The notes under the pieces are model-generated. The model made no database searches and had not been told where the DNA came from. It was given only the letters and a program-made list of their open reading frames with translations. Shown piece after piece: positions 13,101 to 25,100 of a DNA stretch of 37,662 bases. Position numbers and translations under genes: made by a program. This DNA comes from Elysia marginata (lineage: Eukaryota > Mollusca > Gastropoda > Plakobranchidae), in the NCBI GenBank assembly GCA_019649035.1, contig BMAT01008693.1:42272-79933 (forward strand). Reading direction: 5' to 3'. How positions within the stretch are numbered: position 1 is the stretch's first letter; the number at the start of each line of letters is the position of its first letter.

Positions 13101-16100
13101 TGATTTGCGTAGGTTTGAAAAAGGAAGGAGGGTGTCAGGATTTTTTTTGCTTTTGTTTTATGACAATGATGATAATTAATAATAATAATAAATATCATTT
13201 TTATAACTCTCTACCCCAAAAAGCTCAGGCTCAGAGCGCTTTAAAATAAAAAGTATAAGAGTATATAAAATTATGTTTTACATACAAAGGCATATAAAAA
13301 TGTATTGGAATGAAACTAAAATCAGGCAAAGATCAATAGAATGCAAAATATTACAATTTAAGATATCACAGTTAATTATACGTGTATATTTATGTATGCA
13401 TTCATGACTAAAAGACTTTTAGGTAAAAGAATACAGCTATTTTCAAAAAACGTTTAAAAATGTCATCTGGTGCAATCAGTTCAACTGAAGCATTATAGAG
13501 ATCAAAGGGGTAATGTGAAAAGATAGGTTTTTAACTTCTTTTTAAACAGGTCAACTGAATAGATCTCCCTTAGATAATTTGGAAGAGAGTTCCAAAGATT
13601 TATCCCCCGTGGTTTTCAATTTTTGTTTTGGGGTGTCTAATCTGAAAGCATCGGTTGAAGATCTGAGAGAACGCGTCGGTGCATATATAGATACTAGATC
13701 TCTTATGTAGCATGGAGACTTTCCGTGCAAGGATTTGTGACACACTGTTAAAATTTTATAGACAATTCTCTTTTCGACTGTCAACCAGTGCAGCGCATCC
13801 AAAAGAGGAGTTACATGATCTTTTTTGGGCTTTTTGCAGACTTATCTTGCTGTGCTATTCTGGGCTATCTGAAGCTTGTTGATTTTTTCTTTCGATGCGC
13901 GATAGAACAAGGAGTTGCAGTCGTCTAACTTTGAAAAAACTAGTGTATTTACAAGCAGTGCAGCAATATCAGTTGGCAAAAGATGTCTAATCTTCCTGAT
14001 ATTGTGAATAATTGAAGTTATAATACCATTTTTTCAGTACTTCTGCTACCAATGTCATGAGTGATAGTGGAAAGAGTGACACATATGCTTACATTTCCCA
14101 AAAATTGGGATAAGTTGCGAGTCATGATGGCCAATGTCAAAAAGCAGTACAACTGATGGATAAATTATTGATGGATTTAGATGACGAATTAAAACAGTGA
14201 ATTTTTTCAAACTAAGAAAGGTTCTAATGGATTTTGTATCTGAGAGGCTTGTCCGTAAATTTTCATTTTTTTTTTGTGCTAAAGTGGGCCTATTTTTTTA
14301 ACGACCTTTACGAAACTTATGTAGTCAACTATCGCTTCTTAGCAACTTTGGGACATAATCTGGGTGTCTGAGTTCTTCTCGTTGTCATTAAAGCATTTCC
14401 TGGCAAAGTGACACTTGAGGGGTCTAAAGATATGGAAATCAGAAGGTGCCAGATGTGGGGGTGTGGTTGATGCAGCATTGTTTACCACTTCTCAAGCCAG
14501 AGTTCAGTGGTCTGTGCCATGTGTGGAGTGGCATTTTCATGGGGCAGAACAACATCCTTTATAAAGTGGCCAGGTCTTCTTCATGGAACAGCGTCTCTGA
14601 GTCTATCCAAGGAAACTCAATAGCTGTTAGCATTGACAGTTTGTCCAGAAGGCAGAACAGTTAGAAGCGGAATACAGTGGAATCCGGATAAAGTCAACAC
14701 CTCGGGACCGAAATAAAGTGTTGACTTTAAGCGAGGTTGACTTTATCCAATTTCATGGGAGTAGGGGGGTGCAACATATTGCAATGTGTAAGAACTAGAT
14801 AAATTCAACGAGCGCAGCATACTGGTACTCTAAGAAATGATGAACGCTTGCTTAGCCTAGATGTAGACACAGGGATGGAATGCGTAGGTGTGCACATAAA
14901 CACTGTGTTCGCACTGGTTTTGCAAGGCGGGGAGGAGTGGGAGAACCATTGGTGAACTGCGCCAATAAGCATCTGTCACTGTGCTCTGTCCAGCCGTACT
15001 AGCCCACCTCCCCCCACTAGCCAGTTGGCCCAGACAGGCGAGCGAGCGCTGCACGCTGTGTCTTGAATCATCATTTGAGACAAAGAGCAACCACCCACCC
15101 ACCTCCGCTATTTCTCTTTGTCTCTCCCAAGACCCATATGGGGTCTCTCTTTATCTTTCAATTTGACCACGAGGTGTTGACTTTAAGCGAAAATAGGTCT
15201 GATGCTGTTGACTTAATGAGAAATAATGTTACTTAAATAAAGAAGGGAAAAAAACGGGACCGTTGCAAAGTGTTGCCTTTAACCGAGAGTTGACTTCAAG
15301 CGAGTTGACTTCTCGCGGATTCCACTGTACTCTTTGCATCCCGAAACACTGTAGCCATGACTTTTTTCTCCGAGGATTGGCGTTTGAATTTGTTGACTGT
15401 AAGAAAGGATGATGTTCCCAGGTCATTGAGTCTCTCTTTTCTAGGGGTTGTTTGGTGGACCCCAGGTATCGTCTCATGTGGTGATATAATATCCAGAAAT
15501 GTTTCCATGAAGTTTTCACTGTAAAAAGGTTCACGGGATATGCCTTGGTGACTATGAAGAACTCATAGACACACTACAAGAATGGTTGAAGAATCTTGAC
15601 AGAACTTTCTGTAGGGCGGGTTTTATGCCCCTCTACACACCCGGAAAAAGTGCATTTATATTGATGGAGGTTATGTTGAAAAATAGCTAAGAAGTGCTAG
15701 TTGAATGTGAGTAAGTTTGATCACAGTCTTTAAAGTGATATGCACACAATAGCAAAAAAAAAGGAAAATCTGCATACAATCCTTGTGCTTATACTCTCTA
15801 TTTTATACCTCTACTTTTAACTTCACCAGGACCAGACCTTGGGGTTTTGAGATTATACCAGAACAGGATCACCTCAAGTTCACGGAGGAACAGTTGGACC
15901 TAATTTTGCAAGTGGTATGGACAAAATCTCATACTTTTTTATTTAGCTCAGATCCAATGGATCATGAAACAGCCCAGAGTTGAGGCTAGGGGTTGAGTAG
16001 TCTGGGTAAATTGAAATGAGTTGTCACCTTTAACGGCGCAGAACTAGTATATATTTAAATAAAAAGTTTTTTCAATCTAATCTACAGCTCAAATTATTGA

Positions 16101-19100
16101 AAGGTGAAATTTTCAGGATGTTTGATACATTCTAGGTAGGTGTTATTATCATGGACAACTTTGGCTTGTTGCAGATTAATAATTAAGAAGCCTGAGAATT
16201 CAGGGATATCAAAATTTTAGATTTCAACTGATTTCAGCTTTTTTTCCCTCAAATTTTTGTATCAGTTATATTAAGAAAAAAATGAACCAGTAATTCAAGA
16301 CCTTCTTGCAAGTAACCTTTTGCAGCATTTAAACTTAATTAAGAACACAACTTCTGCTCCTATAAAAATGAGCCTTCTTGAGAGTTGCCCTTGCCTATCA
16401 TTACTCTATAGTTCTATTGATTTCAAACTGAAGGCACAAGAGTATCTTGTCGTTTTCAGATTATTTTTTTTTTTACATCGGCTATTTACAACCCTGAGAA
16501 TTAATTTAAGTTCAATTAGAGAAATTTCACCATTGCCAGTTTTGAAAAATAATAAAACAAATTACACTGTTTTGCTGATTGTTCTTTGCCTTTTTACACC
16601 ACATATCATATTGGGTATCAAAGAGGATTCAATGTATATATTGATAAAGATGTAGCTTTTTTTTTTCTTTATTTTTTCAAAATACATAATGTTATGCCTT
16701 GTTTTGTTATCAAAGAGCTTGAGTGGAGTGGCTGAAAATAAATTTGAAAATAAATTTATCTTTGTTATTACATAAACACCAATTTACATTATTTGAAATA
16801 ATGAATATATTTTCTTTTGACCTCTATAAAATAATATCAACAAGGAGACCATTATTTTTTATATTATTTTTTGCACTAAAATTATATCAGTTTTGAAATG
16901 CTTTGTAGCCCAGAATTGTGCAAATGTTGATGCTTCACTGGACTCTATTTTCGTCTAATCTGTTCAGGCCAAGAGGCTCCTTAAGAAAAGAGTTCTTGGT
17001 GGCCTGGATCATGTGCTTAAGGATGTCCTAAGTTCTGTGGTAAGTCTGCAGTAGGCAATATAAATATCACTTCAGATCACATTGTGCAGTGGTTCTGACC
17101 TCCCACATTTTTGTATCAAAAGTGACCCAAGAGCGTTTTATTTAAGCTGCATAGTTTTTTTTCTTATCAAGCCAGACAAAGAGGTGCCCAATCTGCAAGA
17201 TGGAAGGTGGAAGATATTGGTGTTTTCTAATTTGTGGCATAGATTTTCCAAGTTTGGTGTAGATATAAGTCAGAATCATAGAATATTCACCCAGCCAGAT
17301 TCCTTTATTCTGTATAATTCTTTGCTATCCTGCTAAAGCCTATGTCTTGCAACCAGTCAAAATGAGTCTTAAGTTGAAATTGGAAGATAGTCGGATGTGG
17401 GTATTACAAATAAAATTTGTACAAATTTTAAAAAATATAATAAAAATATCGCACATTTGGATACGGATAACTAGTAATATTCAATATTCCATGCAAAATA
17501 CTATGTAATTGTTTTTACATAGTTCTTGCTAGTCTAGCCTTAATTCTTTTTAACATCTGCTACTTGACTGGTCATTCTATCAGTTTTGATAACTTTCTAC
17601 ATCTGGGTTCAACTTCATATTAAACAATGATTGAAGGTGTGTAATCTTACTTGGAGCTGTGACTAGCATCAAAACTAAATTTGTTTCTCAAGACAAAATG
17701 ATCTGCTGATCTAGGTTTAAAAGGATTAAGGTTGTACAGATTCTTAGTTGTTTTTAATGTCTCGGTACTAAAATGCTTTCAAGAATCTTGAGGCTATCTT
17801 GAGAAAAGCTCAGGAATTTTAAATATTTCTTGAAATTTAAATATTATCAAATTCAAATGCAGCCTAAAATCTTGTTAGAATAAGTCTCTTGATTTGTGTT
17901 ACAGTCAGTCTTGGTAAGTCAGATGTCATTGATTTATTTGAACAATACACTTTTCTTAGATTTCAAAATTGTGAGGAATCATATTTGTGGATTGCAAACA
18001 GGAGGAAAAATTTAGAGACTCTTCTTTTGGATTATCAAATTGAAATTTCAGACTTGAGTCTCAATAGAACTAGCAGCAACATATTTCTAATCTAACAAAC
18101 ATTCTCAGTCCCATTCTTTTCTTCACTCTGGCAGAACTGGAAAGTTTTCCGTTTCCCCTACAAGTCCTTCAGTGAGACCATCAGTGTTGTTGTCCTAGCC
18201 CTCATGCGAGACATCCTAGAGCAAGAAAAAGGTATGGACTTTAATTACAATATATTTTGCAACCTTGAAGTTCAGATTGAATAATTTTTTTAATATACAT
18301 GGAGAGGGAGGAGTAGATTGGGCATGATATTTGTTTGAGGCTTGTATGATTATGAGACATCTCGTGTGCAAGTAATGTTTTTTTTTTTCATAAGCAGACA
18401 TTAGGATTGATTGAAGGGTATTTTTACAAGCCCAATTCCACTTCAAAGGTGCTCTCAGGGCTTGGGTCCCAATGACAATTTACGGGCTGCCACCCAGAGA
18501 CTAGCGGGGATACCATGACTTAGCCTCAGCCGGTCACATTATACTGACTCCGACCCAACCAGTTACTGTAGGGGCCCGGACTGTGCTCGGCTGTGTTTCG
18601 AACCCGCGACCTCTTGGCCACGGAGCGAAGCCACTACCAACTGAGCTATCTAAGCCCCCCAGACATTAGGGGTGTTTTTTAAAATATAAAGTCTCTCTGG
18701 TACATTTAGAGCCCTAAATGGTAAATTGAGCACTTTCCTTGACATTGCAAATTTTTTGGCATAAACAGTTGGGCTTGAAATGTGTGTAATGTTTTCATTA
18801 ATGAGCCCAAATGTTTTATTTTTGGGTTAAACTCCTGTTTTTAAGGCTCCTAAATGGTCAAGCAGACATTATCTTGAGATAAGTGATTGTGCCTGTAGTC
18901 CAAAATTAGAAATGACAAATTTTGACTTTTAATGTTTATAAACATTTTTTTTTTAATGAGTCGTTACAAAGCACACAGACCCCCTAGCACTGAAGGGGCT
19001 AATATGAATTCATTTCTATAGACAGGCATGCTATTATTCTGTTATTTTCTGTTATTTTTGTCCTGAGTAATTCCTTCAAGCTGTTTGTATCCAATCCATG

Positions 19101-22100
19101 TCTTTCTATTGCTTTATGTATATGTTAGTATGTATATAAGAATGAAAAAGAAAAGCTGAGTGATATCCTTGTTTAAAATTGTAATGTTTAATATTGCGGT
19201 ACTACCATAGACTTATCAGCCACCTTCATGAAAGAGGTGCAGGACTTTGTGAAAAGCCTGTACATGGCTGGCCAGGCAGAGCTCCAGAACAAGCCCTCGG
19301 CTGGCGGGATCTCCGTGGGTGGTGGAGAACACAGGCTCACAGAGTTCAACCCATACCAGCTCTTGGTACACGCCAACGGAGCTTGTGTCGACCTCTTGTT
19401 CTGGTCTATTAAGGAAGAGTCAGGTAAGGTTAACTTCATAGAATTTGAGAAATAAGGCTAGTTGTAAAATCAGATATTTTGAACCTGTTGGCAACAAAAT
19501 TTAACTTGCTTTTATCCAAAAATTGAACTGTCTATATACATGTCAAAGGACAAGTTAAATTGATCTAATTTGAACATAGTTCCATATAAGCAGATCTTTA
19601 AAAAATCATCCAGGCTTGAAGAACTTATATATGTACTTGATTAACTTTTCCTAACAGGGAGGTAAGTTTTCTGATTTTTCCTGGGATTCTAATTTTGACA
19701 TTTTTTACTACATTTTTCTTCAGCCCAAGACTGGAAAAATTATCAAAGAGTCAGATTCATACTTGTCTGACTATAGGTTTAGAGATCATTGCATTATGCT
19801 AGGAAAACTGAACATATTCCCTTTTAAGAAAGAGGCTACAAGAATTTAGTAGTAAACGTCTTGAAATTGTTTTGCATCTTGCTTTACTCTGTGTTTAAAA
19901 AGTATTTGGTAAGGAAAGCTGTAGAGTAGTAAGTGACATATTTCTATGAGGTCTTGAAAATTTTCCCTTCTTTTTTAGTCAAAGCTGCTTGCATCCCTGC
20001 CCTAAGCTTTCCAAGGAAGCATATTTATGGAGATGTAGACTATGCGTCCTTGTTTTAAAACTTTTTGTGTTTTACAAACAAGGTTGCAAGAAAAAAAAAG
20101 AACTTTCTTCTCAAGCTTTTGGTCCTCAATGAATATATATTTCAGAATATTATTCAATGTAATTCAAGTCTTACAAAAGGAATAAAATTAAACCCTCAAA
20201 ATTAAATTTTCTTTGAATAAAGAGACAAATGTGACGCGACTTTTTGAAATCAGGCTTATGTCAAACTGGGTCAAACCCAGGAAATGGCTGCTAAAAGTAG
20301 TTAATTACTATAAGATAAAAGTGTACCTCTCCGGCTTATAAATCAAATGTCTCAGGTTCTAGTGAAATTAGAGTAATGATTTTTTTATGAGAAAACTTCA
20401 TAATGTAGTTTATTATGAAGTTTTCTCATAATACTAATAACTCCAACAAATGTCCAAATTTTGACACAAGCCTGATTTCACCATGTTGGGTCACAAATTT
20501 TGAGGCCACTGAGTAAATTAGACCAATTTCCAGACATTTGTTTGACTTAAGAGCAGTCAAAATTTAAAAAAAACTCAATTCATTTTTAAATGGAACATAA
20601 ATTATATTGATGCTGAGAGATAGTTATAATTTTTCCACTCTCTTAAAATGTATAATAAGTTTTTAAGAAAGTGATCAAAACTCAATATAACTTAAAACGT
20701 TCATATTTTTGTGTTAACCCAGGGACAATAAGACACAAGTCACTTAGACTAGTTTTCAGATACAGCCCTTTAAAGAAAGAAATTGTTATACTGAATACAA
20801 GCAATATTATTATTGCTTGTTGCTTTGAAACAAAACATCTCAGGTTAAAGAGAATCTAGACCTGTAACTGTTCCAGTCTCTTGAGGGGCATAAAATAAAC
20901 TATATGAAAGTGGTAGTGACTTGCAGGTCAAACACTTTACTTGTGCTTGATTTTCCCTGGCTATCTCACATTTTGCCTATTTTACTCTGGTAATTAAATT
21001 TATAGATCTACATTTCCTTTTAAAAGCCATGATTTTTTTTAAATGAACAGAGTGTTTTTTTTTTAATCTAGAAAGCAGAGATTTCTTTTTGTTAATGAGA
21101 TAATAAACATTGTTCTGTGTATAACCAAACATTAAATCAGCTATGTGTGTAAATTGCAATACTTGGAAATTAAAACACAAACTAATTTCCATTTTTATTA
21201 TGGATTAACAAAGTTTTATCTTTTCATATCATTTTATTTAATTAGAGGCAGAAAACCTGTGTGTCAAGCTTACTGAGAGGATAAGCAGCAACACAGAGAG
21301 GAGACTGCTGCTTTCTCACACACCTTTACTGCTGGCATCTTTAGAGGTTCGTTTTCACTCAAAACTGGCGCTGAAAAACTTGAACTGAGCTATTTATACT
21401 GACATGTGGCTTGTTTTATTTTCGTTCATGTAATGAAGATTTGTTACCCCATGAAGGGTTGTTTTCTTTAAAATAAAAGTTTTCAACAGTAAGAAACCAT
21501 TTTACTTTTCCTCTCTTTTATGTTAAAATTTTTATCAACACTGTAAATTCAAATATACATTCGTATGGAAAATAAAGTCATAATCATTTGATAATGTGAC
21601 AGTAGGATATTTTGAAAAGTATTTGATAAATTTCTGTGCATTTAATTTTTTCTCCTTCTTATAGAAGATTGATAACACGCCCTGTATTTTTGTAAACTGT
21701 GCAGGCACTAGGCAAGATGGCAGTGAAGTTCCCCACACTGTCCAATGCCATGGTGGCGTCTTTACGAGACTTCCTAGTCAGTCCATCTCCCATACTGAGC
21801 AAGCTCAACAAATACTCCATCTCTGACGGGATCGGCTTTCAGGCAGGGGGAAGCAGTGGAGGGGGAATCCGCATCACAGTCACCGATGAGCAGGAGAATA
21901 AGGATGGGCCAGATGATGGGAAATCTAATCAGGGGTCGATGAGGTCACCCAAGGGTCGTCTGCTGGCAACCATGGAGAACCTGCGTGACAATGCCATACA
22001 TAACATTTGCAGGTAGGTACATGCACTTTATCTCCTTGAGTTTAGAAGCTCAGAGGTCTTTCTTCCAAGTTTAAATTGTATGTTAAACTTAGCTTCTTGA

Positions 22101-25100
22101 GTAGAATGTAGAAATAAGGCATGTTAAATCTGTCAATAAAATAAATGAATATTCGTTTCTTGTTTTAAAGCAATAAAATTTCTAAAATTCTTTGTGCTGA
22201 GATTTATGGATACCCTATCAAAGAGGACTTTTTTCTGATTTCCCTGAGACTGTTTTTCTTTCATTGTAGGTCTCCTGCTTTCCTTTCCTATTTGTCTCTC
22301 AAATAATAATCTATAGCAGGCCAAATATAAAAGCAAAGATTTGGTATGGTAGATTAATGCGAAGATTGCAAGTGATTCTGTGAGATTTATAACTATATGT
22401 ATAATTATATGAATACATAAGGTATGCAATGCTCTTATAGAGAAGTTTTGTCCGTGACCAATGTGGACATTTCTAAGATGCTGTCTACAATCAATATACA
22501 ATATGACTTAGTTTTAAAGCTGTTTTACTGTTGCCCCTCCTCTTTGTCAACTAGAGCCCTGAAGGCAGGTCAACAGCTAGATCCAGAATGTGTACCGGCA
22601 TTTCTGGCTTCCATCTCAAACCGGCTGTATCGAGCAGAACTGAGCGACAGGTATGGTCATCTCATTTTCCCTTCATCTTCTCTTTCTTTCTCTTGTTGTA
22701 ATGTCCATCGATTTTTGTACTCTCTCTCACGATACCATTACGTAGAAGAGAATGCATTATTTGTTCTGTTGTGTTCAAAGCAAAAGCAGTACTAAAGAAA
22801 CAAGGAAAGAGATAGCTGCTGTTGAAATAGGTGCTCTATAAATAGCTGTCATTATTATAATTATTATTGTTATGTAAGATAAAAGAACTGAACTGGTAGT
22901 GCTCTTGGTTTGAACACACTTATGTTTGCATAGATTGTCTTGTATGAGAATGTAGTTAGAGTTAGCACCGTGCAGAGAAAGGCTTCTTTAAAGGCATGCT
23001 AATTGAGAATCAATGTTCCTCCTGCCAACTCTATTTACTTTTTGTCAATGCTCTCAGCATGAAAGCAGCTGTGTCGTTTGTTGTGCTTCTCCAGTTTGCA
23101 GGGACAGTTTTAGCTCATGTAGCAACGAGAGCATACATACCAGCAATGCACCTCTCAGAATTTTCACAATTCCAACTTATTGGATGAGTTCTTCATTCTC
23201 AAGGACTTTTATGTATTTAATTGCTCTGAATGCTGTTGTCTTATTGCCATGCAAGATTCACAAATAAAAGAGGACTCAATAGGTGTTAAATACTTGCAAC
23301 TACTGGTTTGAACGATGCTTTAATACATGCATAGACACTAGCATGGGATGCTCTCTGGTAACTGTTAGCGTCTTCATCATCATTGAAAACATTCAATGGC
23401 ATCTATTTGACTTGCTTCAGCTGGAAGGGAATGTGGATGTGGAATTGTCTTCTTAATTTTTTTTGTGTCTTTCATATCCTTTTGATTTGAAAAAACAATT
23501 ATCTATTCAGTTTTTGTTATTGGAGGGAATAAGTTTGAAATAAGAATCAAAGGTTAAGGCTCTGGCATTACAACTTTTGCACTTCGAGGTGTTAATAATT
23601 TTCAACAACTCATTTTTCTGAGCTTACAAACATTCCAATTTGCAAAATTGTTACAAAATCTTAGAATTCCTTTTAATTTGAAAATTTAGAGAACAAGTAA
23701 AAAATTACCTTTAAAAAGGCATTTTCTCAAATTAAAGTTTTCAACATCCAACTTATTCACACAAGTTTCAAGAAATGAGATAAGAATGTGTAATTCCCAC
23801 TGATCACAAAAAAAGCAAGACTGTGAGGCTAAGTAAATTTTACACCATGTTAAGTTATAATCTAAATCTTGAATGCCAGTTTTCTTCAAAGTATGGCAAC
23901 TGAAGATGGAATTTTAGCAGTTCTGAGCTGGTAAAAGTAAGAAAAGTACCGTTCATTACTTAACAGTTTGTGTAATTTTTTTCAGGTGAAGATTCAACTC
24001 TAGTGCTAGTGAGAGTTATCCTATGATCAGTTCAAGATCATTTTTTAAACGATTTTTCTCAAATTCAAAATTACATCAATTATTCATTTAGTCTGGACAT
24101 TTTATTTAAAATCAATTTTAATCTCCTGTCTGCACAGTTCGTTAATTTATGATTATAAATAAAAAAAAAACAACTGCAAACTTTTGATTGCCTCCCTGTC
24201 TATTGACACACATTGTAAGGGTAATAAGTCTATGGTATTACAGTTTTAATTGAAATATATCTTTAACTTTTACATTCTGCAGACACTTGTCAAGGTTTGT
24301 ACTATCATGTTGGCCTTTGCTCAGGTATAAAAAAGCTTCGTATTTAATAGATGACAAAAAAAAATAAAACAAAAGAAAAACAAAAAACAGAGTGAAATCA
24401 AACCACTGAAAGAAAGTATAAAACAGAAGTAGGTGGAAAAAAGATAATCATATGCTATAATTTAGTTAATGTCTGGAAGGACTCCAGCAATTATCATGAG
24501 ATGTTACTGCGTTGCTCTTTCTACAATTGAAAACAAAAGAGCCCTTTAATCTCAATGTAACATTTTGTTCTTTGTGTCTTTATGCGTTTATAACATTTAA
24601 AATAAAAAGCAGGAAGTTAAAGATCTGGTTTTTAGTGTGGATATTGTCATATGTCAAACTCCTTCAAATCAAATTGAAAATTTAATATGTTTGAGCTTTT
24701 TCTTTTTCTTCATATTATGATTTTATATCATAAAACATTGCTCATTGTCCCTGTGTATGCACATTCAAGTCTTCAAGCATTATAAGCAGAGCATAATCAC
24801 CAGCTTTATCCATGCTTCCCATTCCTCTTGAACTATTATTCAGAAATAGAGGCTATCACATTGCTGCTGGTCATAAGACTTATTTTAACTTACCTACATC
24901 TATAGCATGCTTGAGAACCTACCTTCCCAGTTAAAGGTTTTAGGCCTTTAGCCAGAAGTGTTCATTTGAAGCCTTCTAGCTCAGAGTTCATGTTTTTGTG
25001 TGTAGAAATTGCTTTAAAAAGGTGAGGTTAACAGGAGAAAACTTTAAAAAATCATATAATCAAAAAAGTTAACATTGGTTTTAAGTTCAGGAATGATTAT

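Larger units (their letters stand above)
13082..15829 (+). other. Intron filled with transposon remains
   Basis: More than half of this 2.7-kb intron is mobile DNA: a LINE 3' end (13164-14035), a mariner relic (about 14330-15530) and an inserted inverted-repeat element (14675-15327). The stretches 14036-14329 and 15531-15829 are unassigned and may be the outer ends of the mariner copy. Confidence 0.8.
19424..21245 (+). other. Intron with a foldback element
   Basis: This 1.8-kb AT-rich intron contains the inverted-repeat element at 20231-20494 and its central hairpin. I recognise nothing else. Confidence 0.7.

Noticed and set aside
18588..18660. tRNA gene on the minus strand.
   Set aside because: The tRNA-like part has good A and B boxes but no matching acceptor stem, continues into a SINE body and is flanked by a target-site duplication.
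19188..19439. Minus-strand and alternate-frame open reading frames over the PI4KA exon.
   Set aside because: They are shadows of the conserved exon at 19211-19423, whose own frame matches PI4KA and splices in phase.
22133..22501. 122-residue minus-strand open frame in an intron.
   Set aside because: It has no recognisable domain or start context and lies between two contiguous PI4KA exons; likely chance.
24293..24304. 12-nt segment between TTCTGCAG and GTTTGT that would also keep phase 2 in the long intron.
   Set aside because: It is too short and too weakly flanked; such chance matches are expected in 9 kb. It also cautions against overrating the 36-nt candidate.
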